This document shows positions 34,577 to 46,055 of a stretch of DNA of 64,000 bases, piece after piece. The DNA comes from Hydra vulgaris. Lineage: Eukaryota; Cnidaria; Hydrozoa; Anthoathecata; Hydridae. The DNA lies in NCBI RefSeq assembly GCF_038396675.1, contig NC_088922.1, forward strand, positions 69,891,001 to 69,955,000, written 5' to 3'. A model generated the notes under the pieces. That model was not told where the DNA came from, did no database searches, and saw nothing but the letters and a program-made list of their open reading frames with translations. How positions within the stretch are numbered: the stretch's first letter is position 1; every line of letters starts with the position of its first letter. The position numbers and the translations under genes were made by a program.

Positions 34577-36785
34577 ATGAATCGTAAAATACTTTCTGGT
34601 GTCCAAAATAGGGCATTGGCTTCCAAAAGGGCTTCCAAAAGTTCCTTTGGCTTCCAAAAGTTTATTGGCTTCCAAAAGTTCCCTCTCGACAATTCCAGGT
34701 CAAACCTCACTCTCCTCCATGGTTTTCCTCACACTGTGCTGCTGCAATTGCCAATCGAAACCATTACTTCCATATTTATCAGCAAAACAGTTCTCCAGAA
34801 AACAAACGTCTGTTTATTACTGCTAGAAACAACTGTAAAAAGGTTTTGTCTTACGCCAAAACCCGTTATTCTCAGGTCATGAAATCTCGCATCTCAGCTC
34901 AAAAATTAGGCTGTCGTGACTTCTGGAGATTCTTTAATAGTATCAATAATAAGGGCAAATTTTTAATTCCACCTCTCTTGTATGGTTCAGACTTTGTCAC
35001 CTCACCTAAAAATAAAGCTGAATTGTTTGCTAAAAACTTTTCATCAATATCATCTCTTGATTCCACTAGTTGCGTTTTACCTGATATTGCCAACAAACAG
35101 GTTGATCCATTGCTTGACATTCGTATCCTTCCAGCTTCTGTATCTAAAGTGATTTCCTGTCTGGACTCTTCTACAGCTTGTAGCCCAGACTACATACCTG
35201 TTATTGTCTTGCAGAAGCGTTCTCCGGAGCTGTCGTCTATACTCTCAAAACTATTCAACAAGCGCTTATCAGAGTCTTGTTTTCCAGCCTGCTGGAAAAC
35301 GGCATCTGTTATCCCTATCTTCAAAAATTCTGGAGAGCAATTTGATTTGTCTAACTACCGTCCTATTAGGTATCTTCCTATCATAAGCAAGGTTTTTGAA
35401 TCTTTAATTAACAAACACTTAATCTCTCATCTTGAATCTAATAACTTACTTTCTGACCATCGATATGGATCTGACTATTAATATGGATATTCGATCTTCT
35501 CGTTCTACAGCTGATTTGCTAACAGCTATAACTGATAGGTTTTATCGTGCATTAGATAAAGGCGGAGAGGTTAAGGCTATCGCTCTTAAAATTTCAAAAG
35601 CTTTTGATAAAGTTTGGCATGCTGGTCTTCTCCATAAGCTTTCTTCTTATGGTGTATCTGGCAACATCTTTAAGATTATTTAATCCTTCCTTTCCAATCG
35701 TAGTATAAAAGTTGTCCTTGATGAACAGCACTTTTCTTCTTATTCTGTTACTTCAGAGATTCCTCAAGGTTCTATCCTTGGCCCTATACTCTTTTTAATT
35801 TACATTAACGATCTTCCAGATATTCTCACATCTAAGGTGGCATTGTTTTCTGATGATACTACGATTTATTCTTGTCGTGATAAGAAACCAACACTCTCTG
35901 ATTGCTTGGAGAGGGCGTTTGAGCTTGAAAAGGATCTCACTTCTGCTACAGCATGGGGCTCACAGTGGCTGGTGAACTTCAATACAGATAAAACTCAATT
36001 TTTTTCAGCCAATCGTTATTGCAGTAAGTTAGATCTTCCTATATTTATGAACTGTAATGTACTTGATGAGTCATCGACTCTTTATCTTCTAGGATTAAGT
36101 CTTACTTCCGATCTTTCTTGGAAACTATATATCAAATCTGTTGCAAAATTAGCATCTGCTAAGGTTGCGTCTCTTTATCGAGCTCGTCACTTTCTTACTT
36201 CGGATTCTATTCCCTATCTCTATAAATCTCAAATCTGGCCTTGTACTGTTGCCATATCTGGGGCGGTTCTTCTAATGATGCCCTTTCTCTTTTAGACAAG
36301 GTGCAAAAGCGCATTGTAAACATAGTTGGACCTGCTCTTGCATGTTCAACTATGTTTACAATGCGTTTTTGCACCAGCCAACCACCAACCATTATCACAT
36401 CGTCGTAATGTTGCTTCTCTTTCTCTTTTCTACAAATACTATAATGGACACTGCTCTAAAGAGCTAGTGCCTCTTGTGCCATTTACTAAAATTCATTCTC
36501 GTGTTACTCGTCATTCAATTAAGTCTCATCCTTTTTCTGTGACTGTTCCTAAGTGCTTCAAAAACGCTTATTCGTCTAATTTTTTTCCTTGAACATCAGC
36601 TCTTTGGAATTCGCTTCCTTCATCATTTTTTCTTGATTCATATAATTTGCAATCCTTTAAGTCGTCCGTCAATCTTTATCTTGCTCTACAATCTTGATCT
36701 TTTTGTCTTTCAGTAGCTTCCAACTTTAATTAGTTGCTGCTTGCAGCCTTGTTGGAAGCGAAGATGTTTAAAAAAAAAAAAAAAG
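34577..36785 (+). pseudogene. LINE-C copy 1, 5'-truncated, nested in the hAT element
   Basis: Reverse transcriptase of a non-LTR element: linker (AKTRYSQVMKSRISAQKLG), fingers and palm with SNYRPIRYLPIISKVFESLI, STADLLTAITDRFYRALDKG, KAFDKVWHAGLLHKLSSYGV, PQGSILGPILFLIYINDLPD and a catalytic motif altered to FSDD (FSDDTTIYSC). The C-terminal part reads VASLSLFYKYYNGHC and ALWNSLPSS. Stops and frameshifts occur near 35480, 35682, 36295 and 36592. A tandem of GGCTTCCAAAAGT units lies at the truncated 5' end (34608..34680). The 3' end reads GCTTGCAGCCTTGTTGGAAG and finishes in a poly-A tail (36771..36784), as expected of target-primed insertion. Confidence 0.9.
36301..36374. repeat. inverted 30-bp duplication inside LINE-C copy 1
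   Basis: The segment 36301..36330 is followed after 14 bp by its reverse complement at 36345..36374, with 28 of 30 matching. The related LINE-C copy at 44.4 kb does not contain the inverted segment, and coding similarity resumes immediately after it (HRRNVASLSLFYKYY). Confidence 0.9.
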
Positions 36786-36878
36786 GGCGAAAGAATGTGA
36801 AAAAAATAAACAAACGCTCCAAGAATTACGTTGGTTTTACAAAGCTACTAATCAAAATACTGATTGAAGGTGAGTAAG

Positions 36879-36979
<101 letters not shown>

Positions 36980-37019
36980 TTCGAAGCAATTTATGAATAA
37001 TAATTAATCATTTTTCAAG

Positions 37020-39585
37020 TCGGCCGAATTAGATAAATCAGAACAAACAATAGAATTATCGTTTTATGATAATGATGATTGCGTTGAGGATATCGTTGAT
37101 CTGCATTCACTTGGTTCAGTGGAAAATGAAACAGACGACAGTTTTAATGATGAATTGAAACCCGAAGAAAATGAAGGTTTTACACAAACAATAATTCAAA
37201 ATAACTAAATAATTAATTAAGTATTAAGTTTTAATTCATTTTTTTTTTAATTCAGGCGTTGAAAATAACCCAGCACTCTGGCCATCGATTCTTGAGCAAA
37301 AAGAAAAAGAAGTAATTATCAAAAAAGGTCCGTCAACTTTACCTGATGATTTCCTACGAAATGCTTCTAATAACAGAGCCTTCCCAAAAGAAGTTCTTTT
37401 TATTGCATTGCCTAATGGAGAAAAAGTTCAAAAAGATTATTTGATATGGAGCTCATTGTCTAACTCTCTTCTTTGTTTCCCGTGTTCTTTATTTGGATGT
37501 AAAAATTCCGGATCCAATGGGGATCGATCTCTTCTTCTTCGCTGGAATGGAGGAATAAGAAATGACTGGAGAAAATTGAGTGATCGTATCAAAAGTCATC
37601 ATAGCAACCCAGTTCATCAAGGTCATTATCTCAATTGGAAAACTTTGCACTCAGCTCTTGTCAATCAGCACGGAATTGACTCAGAGTTCCAAAAGGCACA
37701 AGGAAAGGAAGTAGCCAGGTGGCGTGAAATACTTTGTTGTGTTTTAGATAAAACTTTATTTTTAGCATCTCAAAACTTATCATTTAGAGGTGAATATTCT
37801 AGGTCAGAACTCTAAATAATTAAGAATAAGTTCTTTATTATTACAGAACTTCTATGATATACATTTAACTAATGTAGAAATTATTGTTTTAGGGCAACAT
37901 TCGTCGATGGAGAAGAACGAGAAAGGGAACATTTTAAGTTGCCTTGAACTTATTTCTCGTCACAACGAAACATTAAAGAATCATCTTGAAACAGTTGCTT
38001 GTCATCAAAATAAAGGAACCAGAATGCAAGCTCACTATCTCTCCTGGCAATCACAAAACGAATTCATCAGTGAATGCGCTACATTAGTTCAAGAAGCAAT
38101 TGTGAAAGAAGTAAAAAATGACGTATATTTTACGATAATTACCGATAGGACCCCAGATGTATCTCACACCGAACAAATCACATTTATTTTTGACTTGTGC
38201 GATTCAACTCGGGTAAGATAATTTGGGAATTTAAAGGACAATTTCTCTGCGGTGAAGATATGGAGAAAAAGAAAGGTGCAGATATTGCTTATTTAATTTG
38301 CAATTTTTTAGCGAAAGTGGATCTCGATTTACAAAAATTGAGAGGCCAAGGATGCGACAATTGTTCTAATATGGCTGGAATCTATAATGGAGCCCAAGCT
38401 CATATACTGGAAAAAAATCCGTTCTCTTTGTTCATTCCTTGCGGTGCGCATAGTTTAAATTTAGCTGGAGTTCATGCTGCTGAGTCTTGCGCTGAGATCA
38501 AAACGTTTTTTGGCAATATCCAAGCCCTTTATGTGTTCTTTAGTTGCAGCCCAGCAAGATGGAAAATTCTTCTTGAAGAAAATGCTTTATAACTTCACAA
38601 GCTCTCAGATACTAGATGGGTAGCCCACATTGCAGCTGTTAAAGTTGCAGCTTTAGTGAAAAAACCACGAGAAGTCATTGCTGCTTTGGATAGAACCGTT
38701 AATCAACTTGACCTAACTGCGGACATGGTAAATCAAGCAAAATCGTTGGGAAATATTTTAAATCATTTGAATCAGTAGTTCTCCTGACCATTTGGTATAA
38801 GACACTGCAAAATATTGATGGTATTAGTCGATGTCTCCAGTCGGAGTCAATCACCATTGAAAAAGAAGTCATCCTCATTCAACAACTTCTAGATGACCTA
38901 GGTCGCATTCGTTCGTCGTGGAATTGTATTTTAACTGAATCAAAGCTAGTGGCTGGAAACTGATATACAATTTAAAGTGAAACGCACAAGTAGAGTGAAA
39001 AAATTCCACGAGGAACCATCAAATACAGCCCACTACCTCGACAATACAGAAAAGAATTTTGAAGTAAATATTTTTAACGTGATATTGGACCACATAATTC
39101 TACAAATTCAATCAAGAATTAATGTGGTAAAAAAGGTTTCTTTTCAGTTTTCCTTTATCTGGCTTCAGTCTGAAGACCCTTCTTCACAAGATGACAAAGC
39201 TCGTCAACTTGCGAAATTCTATTCAAATGAAGTTAAAGAAGATGATCTTGTTGAGGAAATTTGTCACTTTGAACGGTTGAAAGCATCTTCCTTGTTCAAT
39301 AGAGGCAGCTCTCTCAATCTTTTAAATCGAATATATTCCAAAGGCTTACAACCAATTTTCCCGTGGATATGCATACTTTTGCGCATCTTTCACTCAATGC
39401 CAATATCCGTTGCAGAGGGTGAAAGATCTTTTAGTAAGCTTAAGATTATAAAAAACCACTTCAGAGCCACCATGGGACAAGAGCGAATTTCAAATCTTAT
39501 GATGTTGTATATTGAAAATGATCTCGCGAAATCATTGTCATATGATGAAGTAATTTATAATTTTACCTCGAAAAAAGCTCGATAA
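37020..39585 (+). pseudogene. hAT transposase gene (ZMYM1-like), spliced and broken
   Basis: Exons 37020..37176, 37256..37789 and 37893 onward have GT-AG borders with matching phase. The first encodes an acidic N-terminus (LSFYDNDDCVEDIVDLHSLG). The second carries a TTF-type zinc-finger-like region (CFPCSLFGCKNSGSN, RIKSHHSNPVHQGHY). The third carries the catalytic-core part (FRG, YFTIITDRTPDVSHTEQ, GQGCDNCSNMAGIYNGAQAH, PCGAHSLNLAG, KLSDTRWVAH). The C-terminal dimerisation segment is GERSFSKLKIIKNHF. A frameshift near 38214, an in-frame stop at 38590 and further breaks between 38760 and 38980 inactivate it. Proteins like this (ZMYM1/TTF-type) are widespread in cnidarian genomes. Confidence 0.88.
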
Positions 39586-39760
39586 TCTTATTTAAATTAG
39601 GAATTGTTTATGGTAAGCAAAAAATGAAATAAAGTTAAAGTAGCTATAAAAGCATAATGTATTTTTTTGCTTCTATGCTAAGTATATATATGAAGCGAAA
39701 TCTATAAGGGCGCCAAAAATGGTTTTATCCCGGGCGGTTTGAAGGCTCTCGGCGGCCTTG

Positions 39761-40340
39761 AATAGCTTTGAAACCATTTAGTATTCAAATGTTTGATTCC
39801 GTAGTTTTCTAGTTTATTAAAGAGAATATAATGATCAACAGTGTCAAATGCTTTGCTAAGATCAATAAATACACCTAACATATATTTATTTTCATCGAAT
39901 GTCTGAAAAATATTTTGAACAAGATTAGTAATTGCTTGATCAGTGAAGTGATTTTAAATCTAAATCTAAATTATAAAGAATATTGCTATTCTCAAGAGAA
40001 TAGTCTGCGATACATAATGTATTCTAATAGTTTTGATAAGCATGGTAGTGTCGAGATTGGCCTGTAATTGGAGACGCTTGTAACATCTCCAGATTTTAAG
40101 ACTGTGGTACCAGTCTTAAAATCTGGAGATTTTAAGACTGGTACCACAGTACCTTGCAATTTTAAGTTTATCAGGAAAGATTCCTTGTTCCAGATATAAA
40201 ACACCTTTATTCGGTTATAAGAAACATCGTCAACGCCTACACCTTTGTTTGGTTTTAAAAAAGAGGCAGTATCAGATAATTCTTTTTCATTGTCCACGGA
40301 ACACAACAGTTTGATAAGCCCAAAGTTTTTCATCAAATTT
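39761..40340 (-). pseudogene. decayed LINE-B, 5' part of the reverse transcriptase domain
   Basis: The - strand reads ELSDTASFLKPNKGVGVDDV, then VSNYRPISTLPCLSKLLEYI and, nearer the hAT, LGVFIDLSKAFDTVDHYILF and KLENYGIKHLNTKWFQ, which continues as SYLSNRKQ at 34022. A double inverted insertion at 40087..40150 disturbs the region just before SNYRPI. The target duplication of the hAT occupies 39761..39768. Confidence 0.88.
40087..40150. repeat. 24-bp-arm perfect hairpin with third partial copy
   Basis: ACTGTGGTACCAGTCTTAAA at 40101 begins a 24 bp arm matched exactly in inverted orientation at 40127..40150. A further 17 bp inverted partial copy lies at 40087..40103. In the LINE frame the order is forward arm, inverted copy, then resumption from an earlier point. 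Confidence 0.9.
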
Positions 40341-40795
40341 GAGTTGCATTAGACTGAAGATAAATCAATTATTGAAACATTTTCTCCAATCATTTTTTCC
40401 AGTTTCAAAATTTATTAACGCACGCATATGTGTTTGCCGTGATTGCTTCAATAATTGTGTTCAGTTTCCTGAAGTCTTACACTGGTCCTTTGTTTTGCTG
40501 CGCAACTCCCATGAGAGAAACCAGACCTTGTGTTGGGTCGTGTTTTTCTAAATTGTATCTTTGCAGTCATTTTTCTTTTTTTTAATACATTCAACAATCT
40601 TATTCCCCAGAATTTCAGGTTGAAAATTCATTTTCCACGTAGTTTTCGATATCTACGTAATTATTTATTTTCCACGTCGTTATTTATTTTCCACGTAGTT
40701 ATTCATTTTCCATTTTGTTTTTCAAATGATGCTGTAAAATTTCGAACTATTATATTAATTGACATCTTTTGACACCGCTTCTTAATCTAAGTAAA
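40341..40795. other. unassigned sequence between LINE-B and the gag remnant
   Basis: Open stretches of 70-80 codons exist on both strands but none matches a family I recognise. A degenerate tandem of TTATTTATTTTCCACGTCG units is at 40620..40710. Confidence 0.4.
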
Positions 40796-42350
40796 CATTT
40801 TTTCTTCTAAACAAATCTCACCAGTTGCAGATAATGAAACTCCACCAAGAGCTAGTATTCCAATTATATCCATCAAGAAACACTGACCAAGTGGTTTGAA
40901 CTCGACCACAAGTGCTTTCAAAAACAATGTATTTCCATTTCCCATTTGGCGGGACAATCAAGTTTGGCTAACACCTTCGCACAGCTGTCCTTATCCATTA
41001 ATAATTACCACGCTAACTTCTTGTTTTTTATTGTTGTTGCACATATTTTCATAAACCATGAAGTAAGTCTACCCTGAGTCGATTAACACATTCTGAGGAA
41101 CGTTCTTTATGTCAAAGCGTATGGTAGGTAACGCAATTTCTGATTGCTTAGGGAGATAACTGGCGAAAACATTTTCTCCCTTGAGTTATTTTTTTAACAC
41201 ATTCTTAATACATGTCCATACTCTTCTCACAAGAAACATAGCATTTCATTCTTCTCACATCTTTTAACTGATTTGCTTTGATTATTGTTTCTTCGTAGAT
41301 GACAGTTTTTCACAAAATGATCAGGGAATTGGCACTCATAGCATATTAATAGCATAACGATTTAGTTTGATATTTTTGCAGTCTGGAGTCAAAAGGTTTT
41401 TTTTTTCTTATAGAGTCAATTGAATCAGCAAAAAAAATTTTTTTTTTTTGTTACATTCCTAGATCAAGAATGTAACGAAAATAAAAAACGAAATATTTTT
41501 TTAGAGTGCTCTTACAAGAATTTGTTTAGTTGTATGATCGTCGATACTGCAAAACCTGATCTCTACAACCGTCAAACTTCTTTAAGAAGTACAGAAACAA
41601 AGACACACGCAATTACTTTTTCTGGTAGCCCACAATATGGGGCAGATAACCAGCGCAGTTCCATCAAAGAGACATTGGCTGCCTCTTAATGCCTTAGCTT
41701 TTTTGTAATAAACTGCTCGTAGGCTGTAAATGCGTCAATGGCAACTGCTTCTAACCTTTTTTATTCTCTCAAAATTTTCTTGGTCAATTACCGCTAACTG
41801 TTGGTAGACTGCAAACGTACCATCAATAGACTTGATTAATGTGGTTGTAAGTTTAATGTGGTTGTCAGCTAAGTATTTATTGACTGTCTTCTCAGTGTGA
41901 CAAGGTGCTCCAAAAGTAAACGGTCTTCATCAACACCTTTCACCAAGTTAAGGCAGAAATTACTACATTAGGAAATCAGCATTTAAATATTTTAAATGCT
42001 GATTTCCTAATGTAGTAATTTCTGTGCTGAGCATGGCGACCTTTAATTTTTTCTCAAAGTTTTCATTAATTATCTTTTAATCCGCCGTTTCACCTCAAGA
42101 GGAAACATTGAAATCAAGGACCAAAATTATTCTTTTGTCTAAAAAAAGAGACTGAAAAACAAACGAAAGCTTTAGAAACAAAAACCTTTTTGTTTTTAAA
42201 ATCTCTTAAAAAAGTGAAGGATTTTGAGGTATTTAGTATGGCTAGATTGCGTTTGACTTTTGATAAAAATTCGTCTTCCACAAAACGCAAAGTTGGTCAC
42301 CCAGTTGAATTGCCTCTTGATCCCAAATTAAAACACCATTTTTAGAATAA
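40796..42350 (-). pseudogene. LTR-retrotransposon remnant (Gypsy-like gag and protease)
   Basis: From right to left on the - strand: a gag-like region (AYEQFITKKLRH, then ANVSLMELRWLSAPYCGLPE and VIACVFVSVLLKKFDGC), a zinc-knuckle-like stretch near 41250..41340 (ECQFPDHFVKNCH), and a retropepsin-like stretch near 41075 (IDSG, stop, TYFMVYENMC) continuing to GQCFLMDIIGILALGGV. The order gag, knuckle, protease fits a Ty3/Gypsy element. Many stops and frameshifts are present, LTRs were not found, and a 34 bp-arm hairpin interrupts gag. Confidence 0.6.
41954..42024. repeat. 34-bp-arm perfect hairpin in the gag remnant
   Basis: CAGAAATTACTACATTAGGA begins a 34 bp arm, followed by a 3 bp spacer and its exact reverse complement. 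It is the longest perfect short hairpin in the window. Confidence 0.93.
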
Positions 42351-42885
42351 TAGTATGGTTTTCATATGTGAAAAACTCACCCAAGTATCACATTCTTCAG
42401 CACTGTTGTTGACTCGGCCTTTTAAAACAGAACTTTTCGCGAATAATATTATAAATATCCGTTTTTGGAATAATATTATAAATATCCAAATTTAAAGAAG
42501 GAAGTACAGCTATTAAGTTATTCCTGGACAACTTGGTCAAACGTGGAATTATTAAATGCTCTATTTTTGATAAATAGAGTGACAAAATAAAAATAAAAAA
42601 TAAAAAAATGTCATCAAGAAACTTTTAGTAGTACTGGATTGATCAGCAATGACGGATCCAGCATTTTTTGGTGTTTGAGGTAGCTAACTTCCTGACATGG
42701 AGCAAACTCCAAACGTTTGTATGTTTATACATATGTCGAACAATGATGCTTTACAAAAATATTGCGATGAATGGAGGGCTGGGAACAAAAAAGCCTGAAA
42801 TTTCTGCCAATAAAAAGCGTGAGGAGGAACAAGTTGACGAAATATTTTTTTCAACCAGACTTATATTCATTGATAAAATTAGGTA

Positions 42886-43251
42886 GTCGGTAAAATGCGA
42901 ATTGCTAACCGCAAACTGTGAACCGACAAGTTGCTAACTTTTTTGCGAACCAAGACATTATATTTAATGACCACTACAGTTATGGTATTTTAAAAAACGT
43001 TTGCTCATCAATTTTTTTATTTAAATTAAATATAATAGAATTTGATATATTTTTTTAAAATTATATTTCTTTTAATTTAAATTTTATGCTTCTGCTTGAA
43101 GTCCATAAATTATAAAATAAACCGCTTAATGGCAAACGAAAATTAAAAAATGTTAGGTCATTAACAACCAATAGAACCATTGTTTACAAAAATGTTCGGA
43201 TTTTACCGATTTGCAGAGTTCGTGGTTTGCAATTTACATTTTACCGACTAC
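42886..43251. mobile_element. MITE with TAGTCGGTAAAATG termini
   Basis: The left end TAGTCGGTAAAATGCGAATT and the reversed right end GTAGTCGGTAAAATGTAAAT correspond, with continued similarity through GCAAACYRYGAAC-like blocks. It is 366 bp with no coding frame, nested in the TIR element. Confidence 0.8.
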
Positions 43252-43401
43252 CATAAATTTCAAGTTTTATAGTATGATCTCTTAGCGTTCAAAAATAATG
43301 ATCATATAAATTTTGTAACAGCCTCAGATTAAGGGGGGTTTAAACTTTATATGGTCTTGTTTTTGAACGCGATAATACTATGAAGCTTAAAATTTATCGA
43401 T
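43252..43401. mobile_element. small foldback element
   Basis: ATAAATTTCAAGTTTTATAG with GCGTTCAAAAATAATGATCA is matched in inverted orientation by sequence ending at 43401. Arms are about 55-60 bp and the spacer about 35 bp. It lies directly beside the preceding MITE. Confidence 0.75.
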
Positions 43402-43439
43402 TAATATAAGTCAGGTTGAGGATAGTACAAAAAACATTT

Positions 43440-44850
43440 TATCAACAAGCTGGAAAGCGGCATCTGTCATCCCTATTTTCAAAAATTCTGTAGAGCAATC
43501 TGATTTGTCTAACTACCGTCCCTTTAGTCTTCTTCCTATCATAAGCAAGGTTTCTGAATCTTTAATTAACAAACACTTAATCTCTCATCTTGAATCTAAT
43601 AACTTACTTTCTGACCATCAATATGGATTTCGATCTTCTCATTCTAAAGCTGATTTGCTAACAGTAATAACCAATAGGTTTTATCGTGCATTAGATAAAG
43701 GTGGAGAGGTTAAGGCCATTGCTCTTGAAATTTCTAAAGCTTTTGATAAAGTTTGGCATGCTGGTCTTCTCCATAAGTTTTCTTCTTATGGTGTATCCGG
43801 TAACATCTTTAGGATTATTGAATCCTTCCTTTCCAATCGTAATATAAAAGTTGTCCTCGATGAACAGAACTCTTCTTCTCATTCAGTAACTCAGGGGTTC
43901 CTCAAGATTCTTTCCTTGGCCCTATACTCTTTTTAATTTACATTAACGATCATCCAGATATCATCACATCTAAGTTGGCATTGTTTGCTGATGTACTGCC
44001 ATTTATTCTTGTCATGATAAGAAGCCAAAACTCACTGATTGATTGGAGGGAACATTTGAGCTTGAAAAGGATCTCACTTCTGCTACAGCATAGAGCTCAC
44101 AGTGGCTGGTGAACTTTAGTTCAGATAAAACTCAATTTTTTCAGCCAATCGTTATTGCAATAAGTTAGATCTTCCTATATTTATGAACGGTTATATACTC
44201 AATGAGTCATCTACCCTTCATCTTTTAGGATTAACTCTTACTTCCAATCTTTCTTGGAAACCATATATTAAATCTGTTGCAAAACTAGCATCTGCTAAGG
44301 TTGCATCTCCTTATCAAGCTTCAAACTTTCTTACTTCGTATTCTATTCTCTATCTCTATAAATCTCAAATCCGGCCTTGTATGGAATACTGTTCCCACAT
44401 CTGGGGCGGATCTTCTAATAATGCCCTCTTTCTTTCAGACAAGGTGCAAAAATGCAACCAACCTCCAACCATTATCACACAGTCGTAATGTTGCTTCTCT
44501 TTCTCTTTTCTACAAATACTATATTGGGCACTGCTCTAAAGAGCTAGTGCCTCTTGTGCCTACTAAACTTCATTCTCGTGTTACTCGTCATTCAATTAAG
44601 TCTTATCTTTTTTCTGTGAATGTTTCTAAGTGCTCCAAAAACTCTTATTTGTCTAGTTTTTTCCCTCAAATATCAGCTCTTTGGAATCTGCTTCCTTCAT
44701 CTTGCTTCCCTGATTCATATAATTTGCAATCCTTTAAGTCGTCGATCAATCGTTATCTTGCTCTTTAAACTTCATCTTTTCTCTTCCGGTAACTTTTAAC
44801 TCTAATTAGTGGTTGCTTGCAGCCTTGTTGGAAGCGAAGATGTTTAAAAG
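43440..44850 (+). pseudogene. LINE-C copy 2, 5'-truncated
   Basis: Same family as 34577..36785. It starts abruptly inside the reverse transcriptase (SWKAASVIPIFKNS) and keeps SNYRPFSLLPIISKVSESLI, HSKADLLTVITNRFYRALDK and KAFDKVWHAGLLHKFSSYGV. It then frameshifts near 43890, which destroys the PQG and catalytic-Asp region. A later part reads KPYIKSVAKLASAKVASPYQ and ALWNLLPSSCF. The 3' end carries the GCTTGCAGCCTTGTTGGAAG tail without poly-A. About 30 bp present in copy 1 around 36308..36340 is deleted here (near 44450). Confidence 0.9.
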
Positions 44851-45040
44851 TTTGGGATTGGGGTTGTTTGTGGGGAATGAAATTTTAGGGCTTTTTTGTT
44901 CCCAGCCTCCAATCATCGCAATTTTTTGGAAAGCATAATTATTTGACATAAATATAGAGATACAAATGTTTGGAGTTTACTCCATATTTGGAAATCTCAA
45001 ATACCAAAAAATGCTGGATTAGTCGCTGTTGATCAGCACA

Positions 45041-46055
45041 CTTACAGGTGGCAATATTTAAAACGGTTCAAATAGAAATCTTCAAAAGATTTAATCTTCC
45101 ACTTATTTTATCCGATCTTTGATTTAAGAAATTATAATATGTTCAATCACAACTTTACCATTTGCTACATGTAGAAAAGATTATTTTACTGATTTATTTA
45201 AAAGAATCTAAAACCTTAAATTAAATGATAAAAAAAAAAATTATACCTTTTGTTGTGACAGAGCAGTCTAAATTATATTATTTTTACTTTTCCTTGCTAA
45301 TTAAGTTTATAAGAAAACATATCTTATAAATTTTTGTACAAGTTGTTCAAGTAAGTCATTCTATTGTTGTTGTCATCATTTTTAATATCTTAATATTTTT
45401 ATTGATGTCTTAAATTTCTCTTAGGGGAAAAACTAAGAAAAACTTTATTTTAGAATTACAATCTCTCTACGGTATCTATGACTTTATTGAGAGTTCTGCA
45501 TAATATGTTTGCGTTTTTAAACTTATCAATCATATTATTCGATGAGCATATTTATGGAAAATCTTTTCAGCTTAATATAAAGAAAACCGCTCTTAATCGG
45601 TTTAAAACCAAAATCTAAACAATTTATCTTACACATGGATTATGCAATGGTAAATTTTAAATGTTTCTTTTAAATAAAATTTTGCTTGAATAAAGAATCA
45701 ATAATAACAAAAAAATATTGTTACAGTTAATATAACAAAACTTAGAAATGATCAGCATTTTAAAATTTAGCAGTGATCAGCATTTTAATTTTCTTTCTTA
45801 TTTTCTTTATTACTTAAATTTATTCGTCTTTTTGCAATTGCAGTTGTGTTCATTTTTTATTATCAGTTTTTGCTTATGTTACATCAAAATATAACAAATT
45901 TAAAGTTTTATTAAAGTTAAAAACCTTAGTCCTATCCTTGACGCCTCTGAACCAAGGTGTTATTTTCTGTTTTTCCAATTTTCTTTTTATTGTACTGTTT
46001 TTATTAAATGACCCTTGATTTAAACTTCTTTGTCCTAACTTTCTGGCGAAATTTT
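45041..46055. other. no gene seen
   Basis: AT-rich sequence between the TIR element and LINE-D. No coding frame or repeat that I can support. Confidence 0.5.

Larger units (their letters stand above)
42640..45040. mobile_element. TIR element with ~170-bp inverted ends, loaded with nested insertions
   Basis: Left 42643..42810 and the reverse complement of 44870..45035 match: ATCCAGCATTTTTTGGTGTT on the left against ATCCAGCATTTTTTGGTATT on the right, continuing through ACTCCAAAC, ATTGCGATGA and GCTGGGAACAAAAAAGCC. Between the ends lie a MITE (42886..43251), a foldback (43252..43401) and LINE-C copy 2. The original element was therefore short and non-autonomous. A single related end is found at 49990..50216. 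Confidence 0.8.
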
